Source of the DNA: Haplomitrium mnioides
Taxonomy: Eukaryota; Marchantiophyta; Haplomitriopsida; Calobryales
Reading direction: 5' to 3'
Assembly (NCBI GenBank): GCA_049999725.1
Contig: JBNGIS010006346.1
Span: 1 to 21,641 of the forward strand
DNA: 21,641 nt
Numbering within the stretch: the first letter of the stretch is position 1; the number at the start of each line of letters is the position of its first letter. This document shows positions 10,575 through 19,741 of the stretch, piece by piece. Made by a program: the position numbers and the translations under genes. Below the pieces are notes generated by a model, which saw nothing but the letters and a program-made list of their open reading frames with translations, had not been told where the DNA came from and did no database searches.

Positions 10575-10595
10575 GGGGGGGGGGGGGTATAAATA
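10575..10595 (+). promoter_or_regulatory. TATA box next to a 13-G run in LTR4
   Basis: TATAAATA lies at 10588-10595 directly after thirteen G (10575-10587). It is the best core promoter signal in any of the gypsy LTRs; homologous places in LTR1 (near 6610, GAGTATAGC) and LTR3 (near 20899, GAATATACATC) have weaker forms. It suggests the U3/R border lies some 25-35 bp downstream. Inference from sequence only. Confidence 0.5.
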
Positions 10596-11140
10596 GATTG
10601 TCTGCAATGTTTGATGGGTTGATTGTGGATGCAAGCTTGCAAGTCGTGAGAACGACATCAGAAAGGAAGACATACGAGGGATGGAGGACAAAATTCTTGA
10701 AGCCTCACTTGAAGTAGGTGAACTCAAGCAGGGGGCTAGCAGGGGTGGAGGTGGACTGGAGGGTGGAGGTGGACTAGAGGGGCGCTGGGAATCGCTGGGT
10801 AGGGAGCTCTAGAGGCCCAAGCGATCCAGGTGTACTCATCACTGAGGGTGGACTGATACTTGAAAGCGGAAGGAAGTCTGGGTTGTTCTGAAATCGGAGA
10901 GGCTGCCAAAGTGGGATCTTTGGGGTTGTCTTAGTGTTGTCTATGCAGGAGCAACAATCCCATGAACGTTTAGAGGTCGTTTCTGGTTTATTCTCTCAAG
11001 GGAAGTCAAGGAGGAGTAGCTACATTTGTGCCCGCGTACGGTGTAAGAAGATCCACCAAAGCTTTGGGGCAGAGTGGGTGACCAGCAGTCAAGAGGTCTG
11101 TCTTCCAGAGGTGGAAGTCAAAGAAATCCTCTTCCGATCA

Positions 11141-11207
11141 TGAGGAAGTAAATTCAGGGCTTCTCGTGAGGGAAGTTAAAAAAACTATCTGGAGAAAGGT
11201 GCGTGGG
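11141..11207 (+). other. Conserved island in gypsy LTR (copy 2)
   Basis: Counterpart of 7166-7232, with two G/A differences in 67 positions by my reading. Confidence 0.6.
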
Positions 11208-11385
11208 AAGTGTGATTGGAATTGCTAAAGTCGAGATCAGAAGGCAAAAGAATGTGGTAAAGTTTGGATCTTGGGAAAGCCAGATGAGCTACAGAGGGAA
11301 GGGAGAAATGGAGTGTTGAGAGTTCAAGCTTGTGTTGCAGAGGTCGTACCAAGTCAAAGGATCATTGGCGGAGTGTATCTTGGGG

Positions 11386-11407
11386 GTGTGTGTGTGTGTG
11401 TGTGTGT
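11386..11407 (+). repeat. (GT)11 microsatellite
   Basis: Eleven GT units in LTR4. The matching place in LTR1 (about 7350-7370) is TG-rich but not a clean repeat. Confidence 0.85.
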
Positions 11408-11555
11408 CTTATCGTGCCAAGAATCAAATCCAAGAATCAGCCTTAGAGGGTAAGGCAATACAGTGAACAGGTACTCTGTATAATTCAAACGTCAGGGCTT
11501 GAACTTATATTGTAAAACTTTGAGTTTGGATCCTATTTTGGATCCTTGAAATCCA

Positions 11556-11643
11556 CTTCAGAATTTGATTAGAAAAGCTTTTGAGGTGTATATGAATGTC
11601 TTCGGAATTTGATTAAAAAAGCTTTTGAGGTGTATATGAATGT
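11556..11643 (+). repeat. 44-bp tandem direct duplication
   Basis: Two adjoining units (11556-11599, 11600-11643) start with CTTCAGAATTTGATT and CTTCGGAATTTGATT and differ at two positions by my reading. They are within LTR4. Confidence 0.85.
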
Positions 11644-11836
11644 CTGAATGAAGAATTGAAAGAAGAGAAGGGTCAGAAAAGTGATGAGGAACATCCTCAA
11701 GGCCTCATAGCAACAACTTGCACATGCCATCTCATAAAACAGCCTGAACCCCTTAATGTTCAACATAATTGAATGCTGCAATTTGGTGAATTAGTCTTTA
11801 GAGTTTAACGGCCTAAGAAGTGGAAGGGGGCTGACA

Positions 11837-11899
11837 CTAGTGAATGCTACAATTAGGAGAATTAGTGAATTAGCACTTTTCAGGATGAATGATGCTAAC
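11837..11899 (+). other. 63-bp stretch between LTR4 end and copia LTR
   Basis: It has no primer binding site and no gene. Its first part (TGAATGCTACAATTAGGAGA from 11841) repeats a stretch 71 bp upstream inside LTR4 (TGAATGCTGCAATTTGGTGA from 11770), so it may be a local duplication of the LTR end rather than independent flanking DNA. The last five bases before the copia LTR are CTAAC. Confidence 0.6.
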
Positions 11900-12076
11900 T
11901 GTTATAATATATAGATATATAACTAACTAACCTAAGATAAAGATCTAACTAGGGTTAGATACTAGAGTAGTTATAACCACTTCCCATATATACAATGGAT
12001 ATATGTATACAAACACACATATGAATAAATAAGAGAGTAGAGTTGGTGATATATATGTGCTACATGAATTATAACA
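11900..12076 (+). repeat. 5' LTR of the copia element
   Basis: 177 bp, TGTTATAAT to TATAACA, with TATA-rich sequence in the middle (CCATATATAC). It differs from the 3' LTR at two places by my reading, both transitions (AACTAAC/AGCTAAC and CACATATG/CACACATG). Confidence 0.95.
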
Positions 12077-12092
12077 CGTTATCAGCACGATA
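12077..12092 (+). other. Putative primer binding site
   Basis: CGTTATCAGCACGATA lies directly after the 5' LTR. The TATCAG core recalls the initiator-methionine tRNA site TGGTATCAGAGC used by many LTR elements, but the match is partial, so the tRNA is uncertain. Confidence 0.5.
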
Positions 12093-12798
12093 TAGAATCT
12101 CCAAATTTAAAAAAAAAAAATCCTTTTTTTGAATGAGCGCTAATAATTGAAGAAAGAAAAAAACATTTAATAATAATTTTCAACCGTTTTTTTTACACGA
12201 TTAAACTCAAAATCGATTAAGTTCATATATCGTTTTTTTTTCTTTGGATATATAAATTTTTTTAATTTTCTTTAAGAATACATTTTATTTTCTTTAAGAA
12301 TAACAGGAGAAATTCAGCGAGAATTACTATAGGTTTGATAGGCAGAAATTTATACACAACAGAAATTTCAAATTTTTTTAATTTTTAATTATTGAAATCT
12401 GGAGTACGGGACTTTTATATGAGGCGATGGAGTAACATATAGCCCACGCTTCAACGCTTCATTTATTATACATGCTGAAGGAGTAAGGAGAGCAGGCGCT
12501 ACACTTCACTCACCAAACAAACATCAAGAACCATCCAGATAAAGTTTATCTAACCTACTTAACAAGAAGATTTAATTCTTATAACTAATAGAAAATACAA
12601 TCTATATCTAATTGAGAAGACATAAAAGCCCCTGATTGCTTTCATATTAAATCTGGGAATCTGCACAGAAAACTCCATAGAAACATGCACACATAACCAG
12701 ATGAACATTAATTAAAAAGAGAAAGCCTATAATCCACAAATCCATTACAAAGAAAACCTGCAATACCAAAAACCAGAAGTTAGTTGAACTTTCACAAG
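12093..12798 (+). other. 5' untranslated leader of the copia element
   Basis: About 700 bp of A/T-rich sequence with homopolymer runs of A and T between 12110 and 12245 and near 12370. I see no open frame or repeat of note. It should hold RNA packaging signals, but I cannot point to one. Confidence 0.6.
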
Positions 12799-14214
12799 AT
12801 GACAACACTAGAAAAATTGCATTTTAAGGAACTGTCCATAGATGGACAGAATTACCTCTCATGGGGCCTCGATATTGAGGCACACCTCACCGCTAAAAAC
12901 CTCCAGGAAACGATCCTTACTAACAATGGTCCAAGCCTGCAGGACAAAGCCAAAGCCTTAATAATGATAAGACATCATTTAGCTGAATCACTCAAATTGC
13001 AATATTTAAATGAGTACAATCCTAGAATCCTATGGGACTCACTCAAAGACAGGTTTGACCATTTAAGAATTATCACCTTACCCTCTACCCGCCACGATTG
13101 GATTAACTTGAGGGTACAAGATCACAAAACCATAGCAGATTACAATAGCACATTGTTTCGCATTGCATCACAGCTTGTTATCTGTGGTCAACTTGTTGAC
13201 AATGCAGAACAAATTGAGAAGACGTTGTCTACATTCCATCCCATGAACATGGTGTTGTCTGCACAATATCGCAACATGGCATTTACTCAATACTCTAGTC
13301 TAATAGCACATCTGCTATTAGCAGAGAAGCACCAAATTCTATTATTAGAAAATTCAAAAACAAGACCACCTGGAACACTACCACACACTAATAAACAAGA
13401 TGCCCCAACAACATACAATGCCACCACAAGCCAGAGAGGTGCTAGAGGAAGAGGCACCTTTAGGGGGAGTAGTGGCAGATATCAAGGAAAAGGCGGAAAC
13501 CAATCATACCGGGGCAGAGGTAAAGGGAGGATACAGAACATACCCAGTAGGCAACCAAGAGCTAACACCCGCGGCAGAGGTCGTGGAAGACAATCCTACA
13601 GAACCCCTTATCACAGAAACACCAATTATATCAGATGCCACAAATGTGGCACACCTGGACACCTATGTAAAGACTGCAAAACTTCTACTCACCTTGTGAG
13701 ACTATATGAAAATGATACCAGAAATTGGAGGACAGCACCACAAGGAAATTTCCTGGAAATACAGCAAGATCTAAATGAATACGTTAATACTCATGAATCA
13801 CCTGAATCTAATGTCACAATCTGTTATGGCAATCTACCCATATCAACAAAAACAGGTAACTGTATCATAGACAGCGGAACATCCCATACAATCCTAAGAA
13901 ATAAAAGATACTTTGACAAAATTATACCTTCTTTCAGAACTATTACAACAATAACTAGTCAAAAACAGATAGAGGAAGGGTACGGACCTGCCACAGTCAT
14001 CCTCCCAAGTGGAACAACCCTGAAAATTGATGCTGCAATTTATGCACCTACAGCCACCAGAAATCTAATAAGCTTTAGAGACATAAGAGCTAATAATCTA
14101 CATATACATACAAGTAAAGAAGACAATAAGGAAGTACTTAAAATAATCCAGCAAGACAAAAAAATCTACAAATTAAGGAAATTCTATATATACAACCATC
14201 AGGACTTTATATGA
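12799..14214 (+). CDS. gag-pro: Copia Gag and aspartic protease
   Basis: The ATG at 12799 begins MTTLEKLHFKEL and is preferred over an upstream TTG. The N-terminal 200 residues are a copia-type capsid domain (UBN2/DUF4219-like; YLSWGLDIEAHL, then FHPMNMVLSAQYR). A basic RG-rich region follows (13430-13620), then one CCHC knuckle at 13636-13677 (CHKCGTPGHLCKDC). The protease has its active-site triplet DSG at 13870-13878 (IIDSGTSHTIL). The frame ends at TGA 14212-14214, before the integrase zinc finger. Beyond it the coding sense moves through a second frame (ATG at 14211, open to about 14280) into a third, so at least two shifts lie within about 14200-14260. This is the longest intact frame in the element and could still yield Gag. 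Confidence 0.88.
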   Translation: MTTLEKLHFKELSIDGQNYLSWGLDIEAHLTAKNLQETILTNNGPSLQDKAKALIMIRHHLAESLKLQYLNEYNPRILWDSLKDRFDHLRIITLPSTRHDWINLRVQDHKTIADYNSTLFRIASQLVICGQLVDNAEQIEKTLSTFHPMNMVLSAQYRNMAFTQYSSLIAHLLLAEKHQILLLENSKTRPPGTLPHTNKQDAPTTYNATTSQRGARGRGTFRGSSGRYQGKGGNQSYRGRGKGRIQNIPSRQPRANTRGRGRGRQSYRTPYHRNTNYIRCHKCGTPGHLCKDCKTSTHLVRLYENDTRNWRTAPQGNFLEIQQDLNEYVNTHESPESNVTICYGNLPISTKTGNCIIDSGTSHTILRNKRYFDKIIPSFRTITTITSQKQIEEGYGPATVILPSGTTLKIDAAIYAPTATRNLISFRDIRANNLHIHTSKEDNKEVLKIIQQDKKIYKLRKFYIYNHQDFI

Positions 14215-14257
14215 CACAAATTGCAACATATTTTATAGAAGCATCTAAAGCAACCCC

Positions 14258-15472
14258 ACAGAACTATGGCATAAAAGATTAGGGCATCCTGGAGAAATGA
14301 TGTACAAGAAAATCTTGAAAGACTCCACTGGAATCCGACTTGCAACTAGACCACACTTGAAACCAGATCCCTGCATAGCCTGTTCACAAGGCAAATACAG
14401 AGTTAGTCCAGCTGTCACAAAAACAATTCATAAAATTCCTAAATTCCTTAAGCAACTAAATGCAGATATTTGTGGGCCCATAGATCCACCTAGTGGACCC
14501 TTTAGATTCTTCTTAGTAATGATAGACTCCTCAACAAAATGGTCTCAAATTTCATTAATAACAACCAGGAACTTAGTGTTCCCTCGCATTTTGGCAAACA
14601 TACTCAAACTGCGAGCGTAGTTTCCAGAGAATCCAATTAAAATATTGAGAGTTGATGGTGCCGGAGAGTTTACCTCTCAAACGTTTAATGATTTCTGCAC
14701 AATTTCAGGGACTGATACCCAATACTCTGTACCCTACGTACATTTTCAAAACGGTATAGCAGAATCAACAATTAAACAGTTGCAGACTATAGCAAGACCA
14801 ATGCTAATGCAAACTCACTTACCAGCAACAGCATGGGGCCACGCCATTTTGCATGCAGCATCACTATTGAAGTACAGACCTTCATCATTCAACATCTGGT
14901 CCCTACATCACCTGGCTTACGGACTACCTCCAGATATCTCCCACTTAAGAGTTTTTGGATGTTAAGTGTTAATACCTATTCTAGGTCCTGAACGTACTAA
15001 AATGGGGCCACAAAGACAAAAAGGTATCTATATAGGATTTGATAGCCCATCCATCATAAGGTTCTTAGAACCTACCACTGGAGATCTATTCAAGGCAAGA
15101 ATCAAAGATTACCATTTTTATGAAGATATATTTCCCTACCTGGGAACTGGACCAGCAGAACAGAACTTGAATATAAATCAGTTATAGTGGACTACCCAAG
15201 ACATATTTTTGAATGACCCACGTACCAACCAAACTGAAGCAGAAGTCAACCGGATTTTACATTTGAATTCCATTTTAAATCAACTACTTGATGCTTTTAA
15301 CGATGCAACCAAAGTGACACGTTCACATACAGAAGCAGTAAATGTACCTGCTCGAGTGCAATTTAGCAAAAACATTGTCACTGAAATCCCACCAAGGGCC
15401 AAAAGGGGCAGACCAAGAGGCTCCCAAAGCTTGCAGCCAAAGCAGATCTGTACAAACAACTGTAACAAATGA
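14258..15472 (+). pseudogene. Copia integrase, interrupted
   Basis: The integrase inserts the cDNA. The zinc finger starts with LWHKRLGHPGE (14264-14296) and ends with CIACSQGK near 14370-14395. The DD35E triad is complete: Asp 14465-14467 (NADICGPI), Asp 14654-14656 (RVDGAGEFTS) and Glu 14762-14764 (NGIAEST), with 35 residues between the last two. Three in-frame stops break it: TAG 14618-14620 (probably CAG to TAG), TAA 14963-14965 (after RVFGC) and TAG 15185-15187. A basic tail with an AT-hook-like RGRPRGS lies near 15405-15425. The frame closes at TGA 15470-15472, and coding shifts to the RT frame at about 15420-15455. Confidence 0.86.
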
Positions 15473-16134
15473 GCCAAATCATACAGCACCAGAGATCTTA
15501 CCTCATACAGATGATGAAGAGATCATGATTCAATACATGCATACAGGAAAGGTATGGTACAGAAATACAATTACAGTAGATGACCAATTTGCCTTTATGA
15601 TATCTGAAGAGATCAATCAGGACTTACCAAATCCTCTCATGGTTTTGGAAGCACAGAACAGGCCAGATTGGCCACTGTGGGAGAAGGCACTCCATTCTGA
15701 ACTAGACTCTTTGATAAAGAGACAAGTTTTTGGGAAGATCATCCCCATCAAACATGCATCAAATCCAACAGGATATAAGTTTGTGTTTGTACGCAAGATC
15801 AATGCAAAAGGAGAGACAATCAGACATAAAGCACGACTAGTTGCTAAAGGTTATACACAAGTTTATGGACGAGATTATAACCAGACATACTCACCTGTCA
15901 TGGACGCAATCACCTACAGATATATGATAGCATTTTCATTCATCAAGAAATTAGTTATGCATCTTATGGATGTAGTAACTGCATATCTGTATGGTGTTCT
16001 GGATACAGAGATCTTCATGAAAGCCCCACCTGAGCTACTTCATAGAGTAGCATTTCATATTCAGGGGGAGAAATCTGGACACATTGATCCAAAATTAAAC
16101 GCTGGAATTCAGAAGATGACAGAAATGTATACAA

Positions 16135-16405
16135 ATGGACCGATGGTCCGGAATGCCCAAAATGAGCAATATAAACAAGACCAGACTATAGCTGGCGAAA
16201 TAAACTGTGGCACTCATGAGGAGCACTAGAAAAGGCATGGAATAAATCCCAGTGGAACTCTTAACGAGTACTGGAAGGGGCGGAATATAAATAATGGACC
16301 TAATGTCCAGCATACACAGGATGTGTTTAATACATCCTATCAGACTGCAGCTAAAGTATGCACCACAACGGCTCTTAATGAGCCCTGGAAAGGCCCAGAA
16401 ATAAA
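16135..16405 (+). repeat. In-frame degenerate tandem repeats inside the copia RT
   Basis: A 159-bp unit (53 codons) recurs: ATGGACCGATGGTCC at 16135 and ATGGACCTAATGTCC at 16294. Within it a shorter block (GGAACTCTTAACGAGTACTGG type) starts at 16209, 16254 and about 16368, spaced 45 and 114 bp. All spacings are multiples of three, so the frame is kept; the blocks read THEEH, TLNEYWKGRNIN and ALNEPWKGPEIN. I know no domain like this at this point in copia RTs. Confidence 0.72.
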
Positions 16406-16482
16406 TAACAGCAAACATGCAAATAAAAATCAGAAACCGGTTAGTGTACGAGGTACACTTGATGACATTGAAGGAGATGTCA
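16137..16482. other. Cluster of seven short perfect hairpins
   Basis: Perfect stems with short loops: 16137-16149 (GGACC), 16257-16269 (ACTC), 16295-16309 (TGGAC), 16319-16337 (GGATGT), 16370-16384 (GGCTC), 16443-16459 (AGTGTAC, 3-base loop) and 16463-16482 (TGACAT). All lie in the RT insertion, partly overlapping the repeats. Meaning unknown. Confidence 0.6.
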
Positions 16483-17702
16483 GTGAACATGCCAAGAGGA
16501 AGCAAAAGAAGAAACAAAAAGAAGAATTTGTAGTACAGGTCTTAAGATCAATATACAGATTAAAACAAAGCGGCAGAATTTGGTATAAACAATTCAAAGC
16601 AGAAATGCTTGCATTACATTTTATAAATGAAGACTTTACACCTTGCCTATTTCTGAAGTCTGAAGGCAAAGAATTCGTAATTATAGCAATTTACGTTGAC
16701 GATATCAATATATTTGGAACTCCTACGCTGACTTCTACTACCATATCTAAACTGAAAGGCATATTTGAAATGAAAGACATAGGCATACCAACTTATTGCC
16801 TTGGGATCCAATTCGATTATTTACCTTATGGAATTCTAATAAATCAACGGACATATACCAAGAAGATATTAAAACAATTCAATATGCATAACTCACGCCC
16901 TGTGAGTACACCTATGGATTTGCGCACACTGGACCCTACAAAGGATATGTTCAAGAAAAAACGAGAAAATGAACCTACCTTAGGTCCTGAGAAACCATAC
17001 TTATCTGCGATCGGAGCTCTATTGTATTTAGCGAACCAGACACGACCAGATATTAGTTTTGCAGTTAGCCTATTAGCTAGGCACAGTTCCCAGCCAACTA
17101 TAAGGCACTAGAACGATATTAAAAGAATTTTTCGATACCTATAGTGTATATCAGATATGGGCTTATATTTTCCAAATGACATCAGTCTAATTATGACTGG
17201 ATTTGCTGACGCAGGATACTTGTCAGACCCGGAGGACGCTAAATCCCAAATGGGATATGTATTTTTACAAGGCTATACAGCCATCTCTTGGAAGTCCACT
17301 AAACAAACCTTGATTGCAACATCGTCGAATCATGCAGAGATTATAGCTCTCTATGAAGCTACATGAGAATGCGTATGGCTTCGAACTTTAATTGATCATA
17401 TCAATAAACATACTGGACAACCTGCACAAACTGAACCTATCATAATATACGAGGACAATCACCCATGTGTGGAACAGATCACACAAGGTTTTATTAAGGG
17501 CGATAGGATAAAACATATTGCTCCTAAACTGTTTTATACCCATGAGCAGCATGGAAGTACAATTAAAGTCAATTGGATACCATCTATTCATAACAGAGCT
17601 GACCTGTTCACTAAGCCCTTACCACCAGCACTACATAATGAACATACATATGGTATTGGCATGAGAAAATTATCAACTTTATTGACAACTCATCCTACTT
17701 GA

Positions 17703-18870
17703 GATTACAGTCTCAAATATCCTACATAATATTTATTTCTTTATATTTATATTTATATTTATCAATGTATAAGTCAGAAGGAATCACCATCTTACATGAT
17801 GGCATATTATACCTATATGTAAAAATATTTATTCTAAGCTAAATTTTTAGATTTACTACCTTCTATACCTGATTACATACCTGGCTCTCACTAAAGATAT
17901 ATATACAACATCCAGAAATAAATTAGAAATCTTATGAAGAGGCCAGAACTATTCATCAATGACACCAACTCAAAGGAGGAACAACTCGGGTAGACGATCA
18001 CTTGAATTTGCTTTTCAGAGGCAGTCCTACTACTGCATGTTGAATCTTCATCGAATATTTTTCTATTGCTATATGAACCAGAAATGTTTCAAGCTTATTT
18101 TATCAAGCAGCAAGACGCAGCAGCGACTACCGATCATAACTTGCGCAGATGTGGCCGCCTTCAAGTATAAAATGCAGAGGAGCATGAATCGGACAATAGT
18201 GCTCCATATCAATATGTGCACAGATGAGGCTGCATTCCACAATCACAAAAACATCGCGATGGAGCACAAGGCCAATTGCGGGGTGCAACAACAACTTATC
18301 CATCTCATATTTCTTTCTCTTTTCTATAGCTCAAACTACAGCAGCAGTGCAGAGGCGATTGACTCGCCATCGAGCAGCCAGAACATACTTGTTACATGAT
18401 CAAGACGATTGACCTAACCAGAAATTTTTGCAGCACTGCGAACCATAAAGTCGATGGCAGACCTCCTGGATCTCATCCTATCCGCATTGCGCAACTCGCA
18501 CTACCATGAATACTCACGTTGCACCAACTGCTAGAATCTCTCATCGCACAATTCGCAGCACCAGACACTTCGCATCATTTGAATATCTCCAAGGCACCTC
18601 GCAGTGCAAAAACAATTACCCCCTTCACCTACTGCGCTTATTCACTATAATTCATATTTTAAAATTTCATTTACTACAAAGTTTTATAATTAGCCATATA
18701 TTATCACCTACAATAACTATCTTCCTATAACGGGTAGTGGCACTCTTTCCCTTAGAGTTGAAGAAGGGTTTTAATGAGGCTATACCCCATTAGATAATAT
18801 TACTTAGAGTTAGCTATTACATTATGGTTCCTTTGAATTACACATCCCCCTCAAAGAAACCAAGGGGGAG
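17703..18870 (+). other. 3' untranslated region of the copia element
   Basis: About 1.17 kb between pol and the 3' LTR. A frame at 17959-18399 has no recognisable domain and I do not call it a gene. Near 18737-18795 lies GGCACTCTTTCCCTTAGAG ... GGGTTTTAATGAGGC, which resembles a motif I recall as conserved upstream of the 3' LTR in many plant copia elements. The rest shows nothing I can name. Confidence 0.6.
18858..18870 (+). other. Polypurine tract of the copia element
   Basis: AACCAAGGGGGAG directly precedes the 3' LTR start at 18871; it primes plus-strand cDNA. Confidence 0.85.
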
Positions 18871-19047
18871 TGTTATAATATATAGATATATAGCTAACTA
18901 ACCTAAGATAAAGATCTAACTAGGGTTAGATACTAGAGTAGTTATAACCACTTCCCATATATACAATGGATATATGTATACAAACACACACATGAATAAA
19001 TAAGAGAGTAGAGTTGGTGATATATATGTGCTACATGAATTATAACA
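18871..19047 (+). repeat. 3' LTR of the copia element
   Basis: 177 bp, same length as the 5' LTR, with two transitions by my reading. It ends TATAACA at 19047, and the next base is the first of a gypsy LTR. Confidence 0.95.
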
Positions 19048-19741
19048 TGTCAGCCGATGCTTTGGAGCACTCAAGAAAAATTCAAGAAATCAGAAGCATC
19101 AGCGACATAATAAGCCTTGGCAAGTGTGAGGGCCTCTCAAGAGCCACGAAGTACCCTCAAACAACTACTAAGAGCATGGCGCATGAGTCATGGGAGGGAA
19201 ACATGATCATGGCGGAAGAGAGGAGGAAGGAATCAGGATCGCTAGCCAGAGGAGGGGCCACCTTCCAAAATTCCAAGCAGGCCAGCCATGAATCCGTGGG
19301 CCTTAGGAGGATGCGGGGATCAGAGCCTGGGGAGAAGGAAGAGAGCAGCCACCTGTGGCGAAGCAATCGTAGGAGGGAGAGGAACAGATCCACAATGACG
19401 AAACCCGAAGGCACTACGAAGAAACGCAAATCGCGGGGGTCCTACAGCGGCCACAAATCGGGAAGCAAGGTTCAAGGAGAGAAATGAGAAGGTAAGATCG
19501 TCACGAGGGCGAGCAAGGCCAAGGAAGAGGGACGCCTCGATCCCGCAAGCAGCAGCACGCCCTGCAAGGGCTAATCGATTCCTTCCATTTGAGTCCGCGA
19601 ATCCGGGCAGAAAGGTGGAGTCCCCAGAAGGCACTTCGCGGGATTCCACGGACGACGTGGCGGCACCAGGAGGCCCGCGAATCTGCGGACATGCGCCTCC
19701 CTAAGTAGGGAGCCCACTTAACAGGGTTCCGATTCGTCTTA

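Larger units (their letters stand above)
9350..11836 (+). repeat. Old, diverged forward gypsy LTR, 3' portion (LTR4)
   Basis: It begins at the end of LTR2 in mid-LTR sequence and runs through minisatellite, a GCCTACCCCTTTGC module (10020), a TATA box (10588), the conserved island (11141-11207) and a (GT)11 tract. The last about 150 bp (11680-11836) are diverged from the LTR1 end but alignable: GGCCTCATAGCAACAACTTG matches the LTR1 GCCTCAAAGTGGTAACTGG region, and the end GGGGGCTGACA matches GGGAGCGACA. Its greater divergence and its position under LTR2 make it the oldest gypsy piece here. The 5' part should lie upstream of the window. The 216-residue open frame at 9773-10423 spans repeats and is not kept in LTR3. 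Confidence 0.78.
15450..17702 (+). pseudogene. Copia reverse transcriptase and RNase H with a repeat insertion, interrupted
   Basis: The RT begins with WEKALHSELDSL near 15680 and runs through YKFVFVRK, KARLVAKGYTQ, YSPV and EIFMKAPPELL (to about 16045). About 490 bp of unrelated in-frame sequence follows, then RT resumes at SIYRLKQSGRIWY near 16545. The catalytic YVDD is intact at 16692-16703. RNase H motifs follow: FADAGYLSDP (17200-17230), SSNHAEIIAL (17325-17355), YEDN (17450) and HNRADLFTK (17590-17615). In-frame stops are TAG 16227-16229 (inside the insertion), TAG 17109-17111, TAG 17142-17144 and TGA 17364-17366; context suggests TGG, TGG, CAG and CGA originals. The last codon stop is TGA 17700-17702. 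The insertion keeps frame on both sides. Confidence 0.88.
11900..19047 (+). mobile_element. Complete but defective Ty1/copia retrotransposon (7148 bp)
   Basis: Two 177-bp LTRs (TGTTATAAT...TTATAACA) flank a region with the copia order Gag, protease, integrase, RT, RNase H. The integrase before RT marks it as Ty1/copia (Pseudoviridae-type). Motifs such as YLSW, YVDD, GYLSDP and ATSSNHAEIIAL match a copia lineage common in land plants. There is no target site duplication: CTAAC precedes the 5' LTR and TGTCA, the start of a gypsy LTR, follows the 3' LTR. The element is A/T-rich, in contrast to the G/C- and purine-rich gypsy LTRs around it. Coding is broken by about eight stops and three frameshifts. 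Confidence 0.95.

Noticed and set aside
12077-12092. tRNA gene near the copia primer site
   Set aside because: Only a short tRNA-complement-like string is present; no cloverleaf could be drawn here or elsewhere in the window.
17959-18399. 146-residue frame after copia pol
   Set aside because: No domain or motif, low-complexity composition, and located where this lineage has an untranslated 3' region. Two weakly similar stretches inside it (CADVAAF and CTDEAAF) are noted but insufficient.
19014-19487. 157-residue open frame at the start of LTR3, similar to the minus-strand frame 8731-9102 in LTR2 and partly open in LTR1
   Set aside because: Looked like an LTR-encoded protein. By my count about two thirds of residues match over some 57 positions, which is below the DNA identity (roughly three quarters), so there is no sign of protein-level selection. 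It also starts within the copia LTR.
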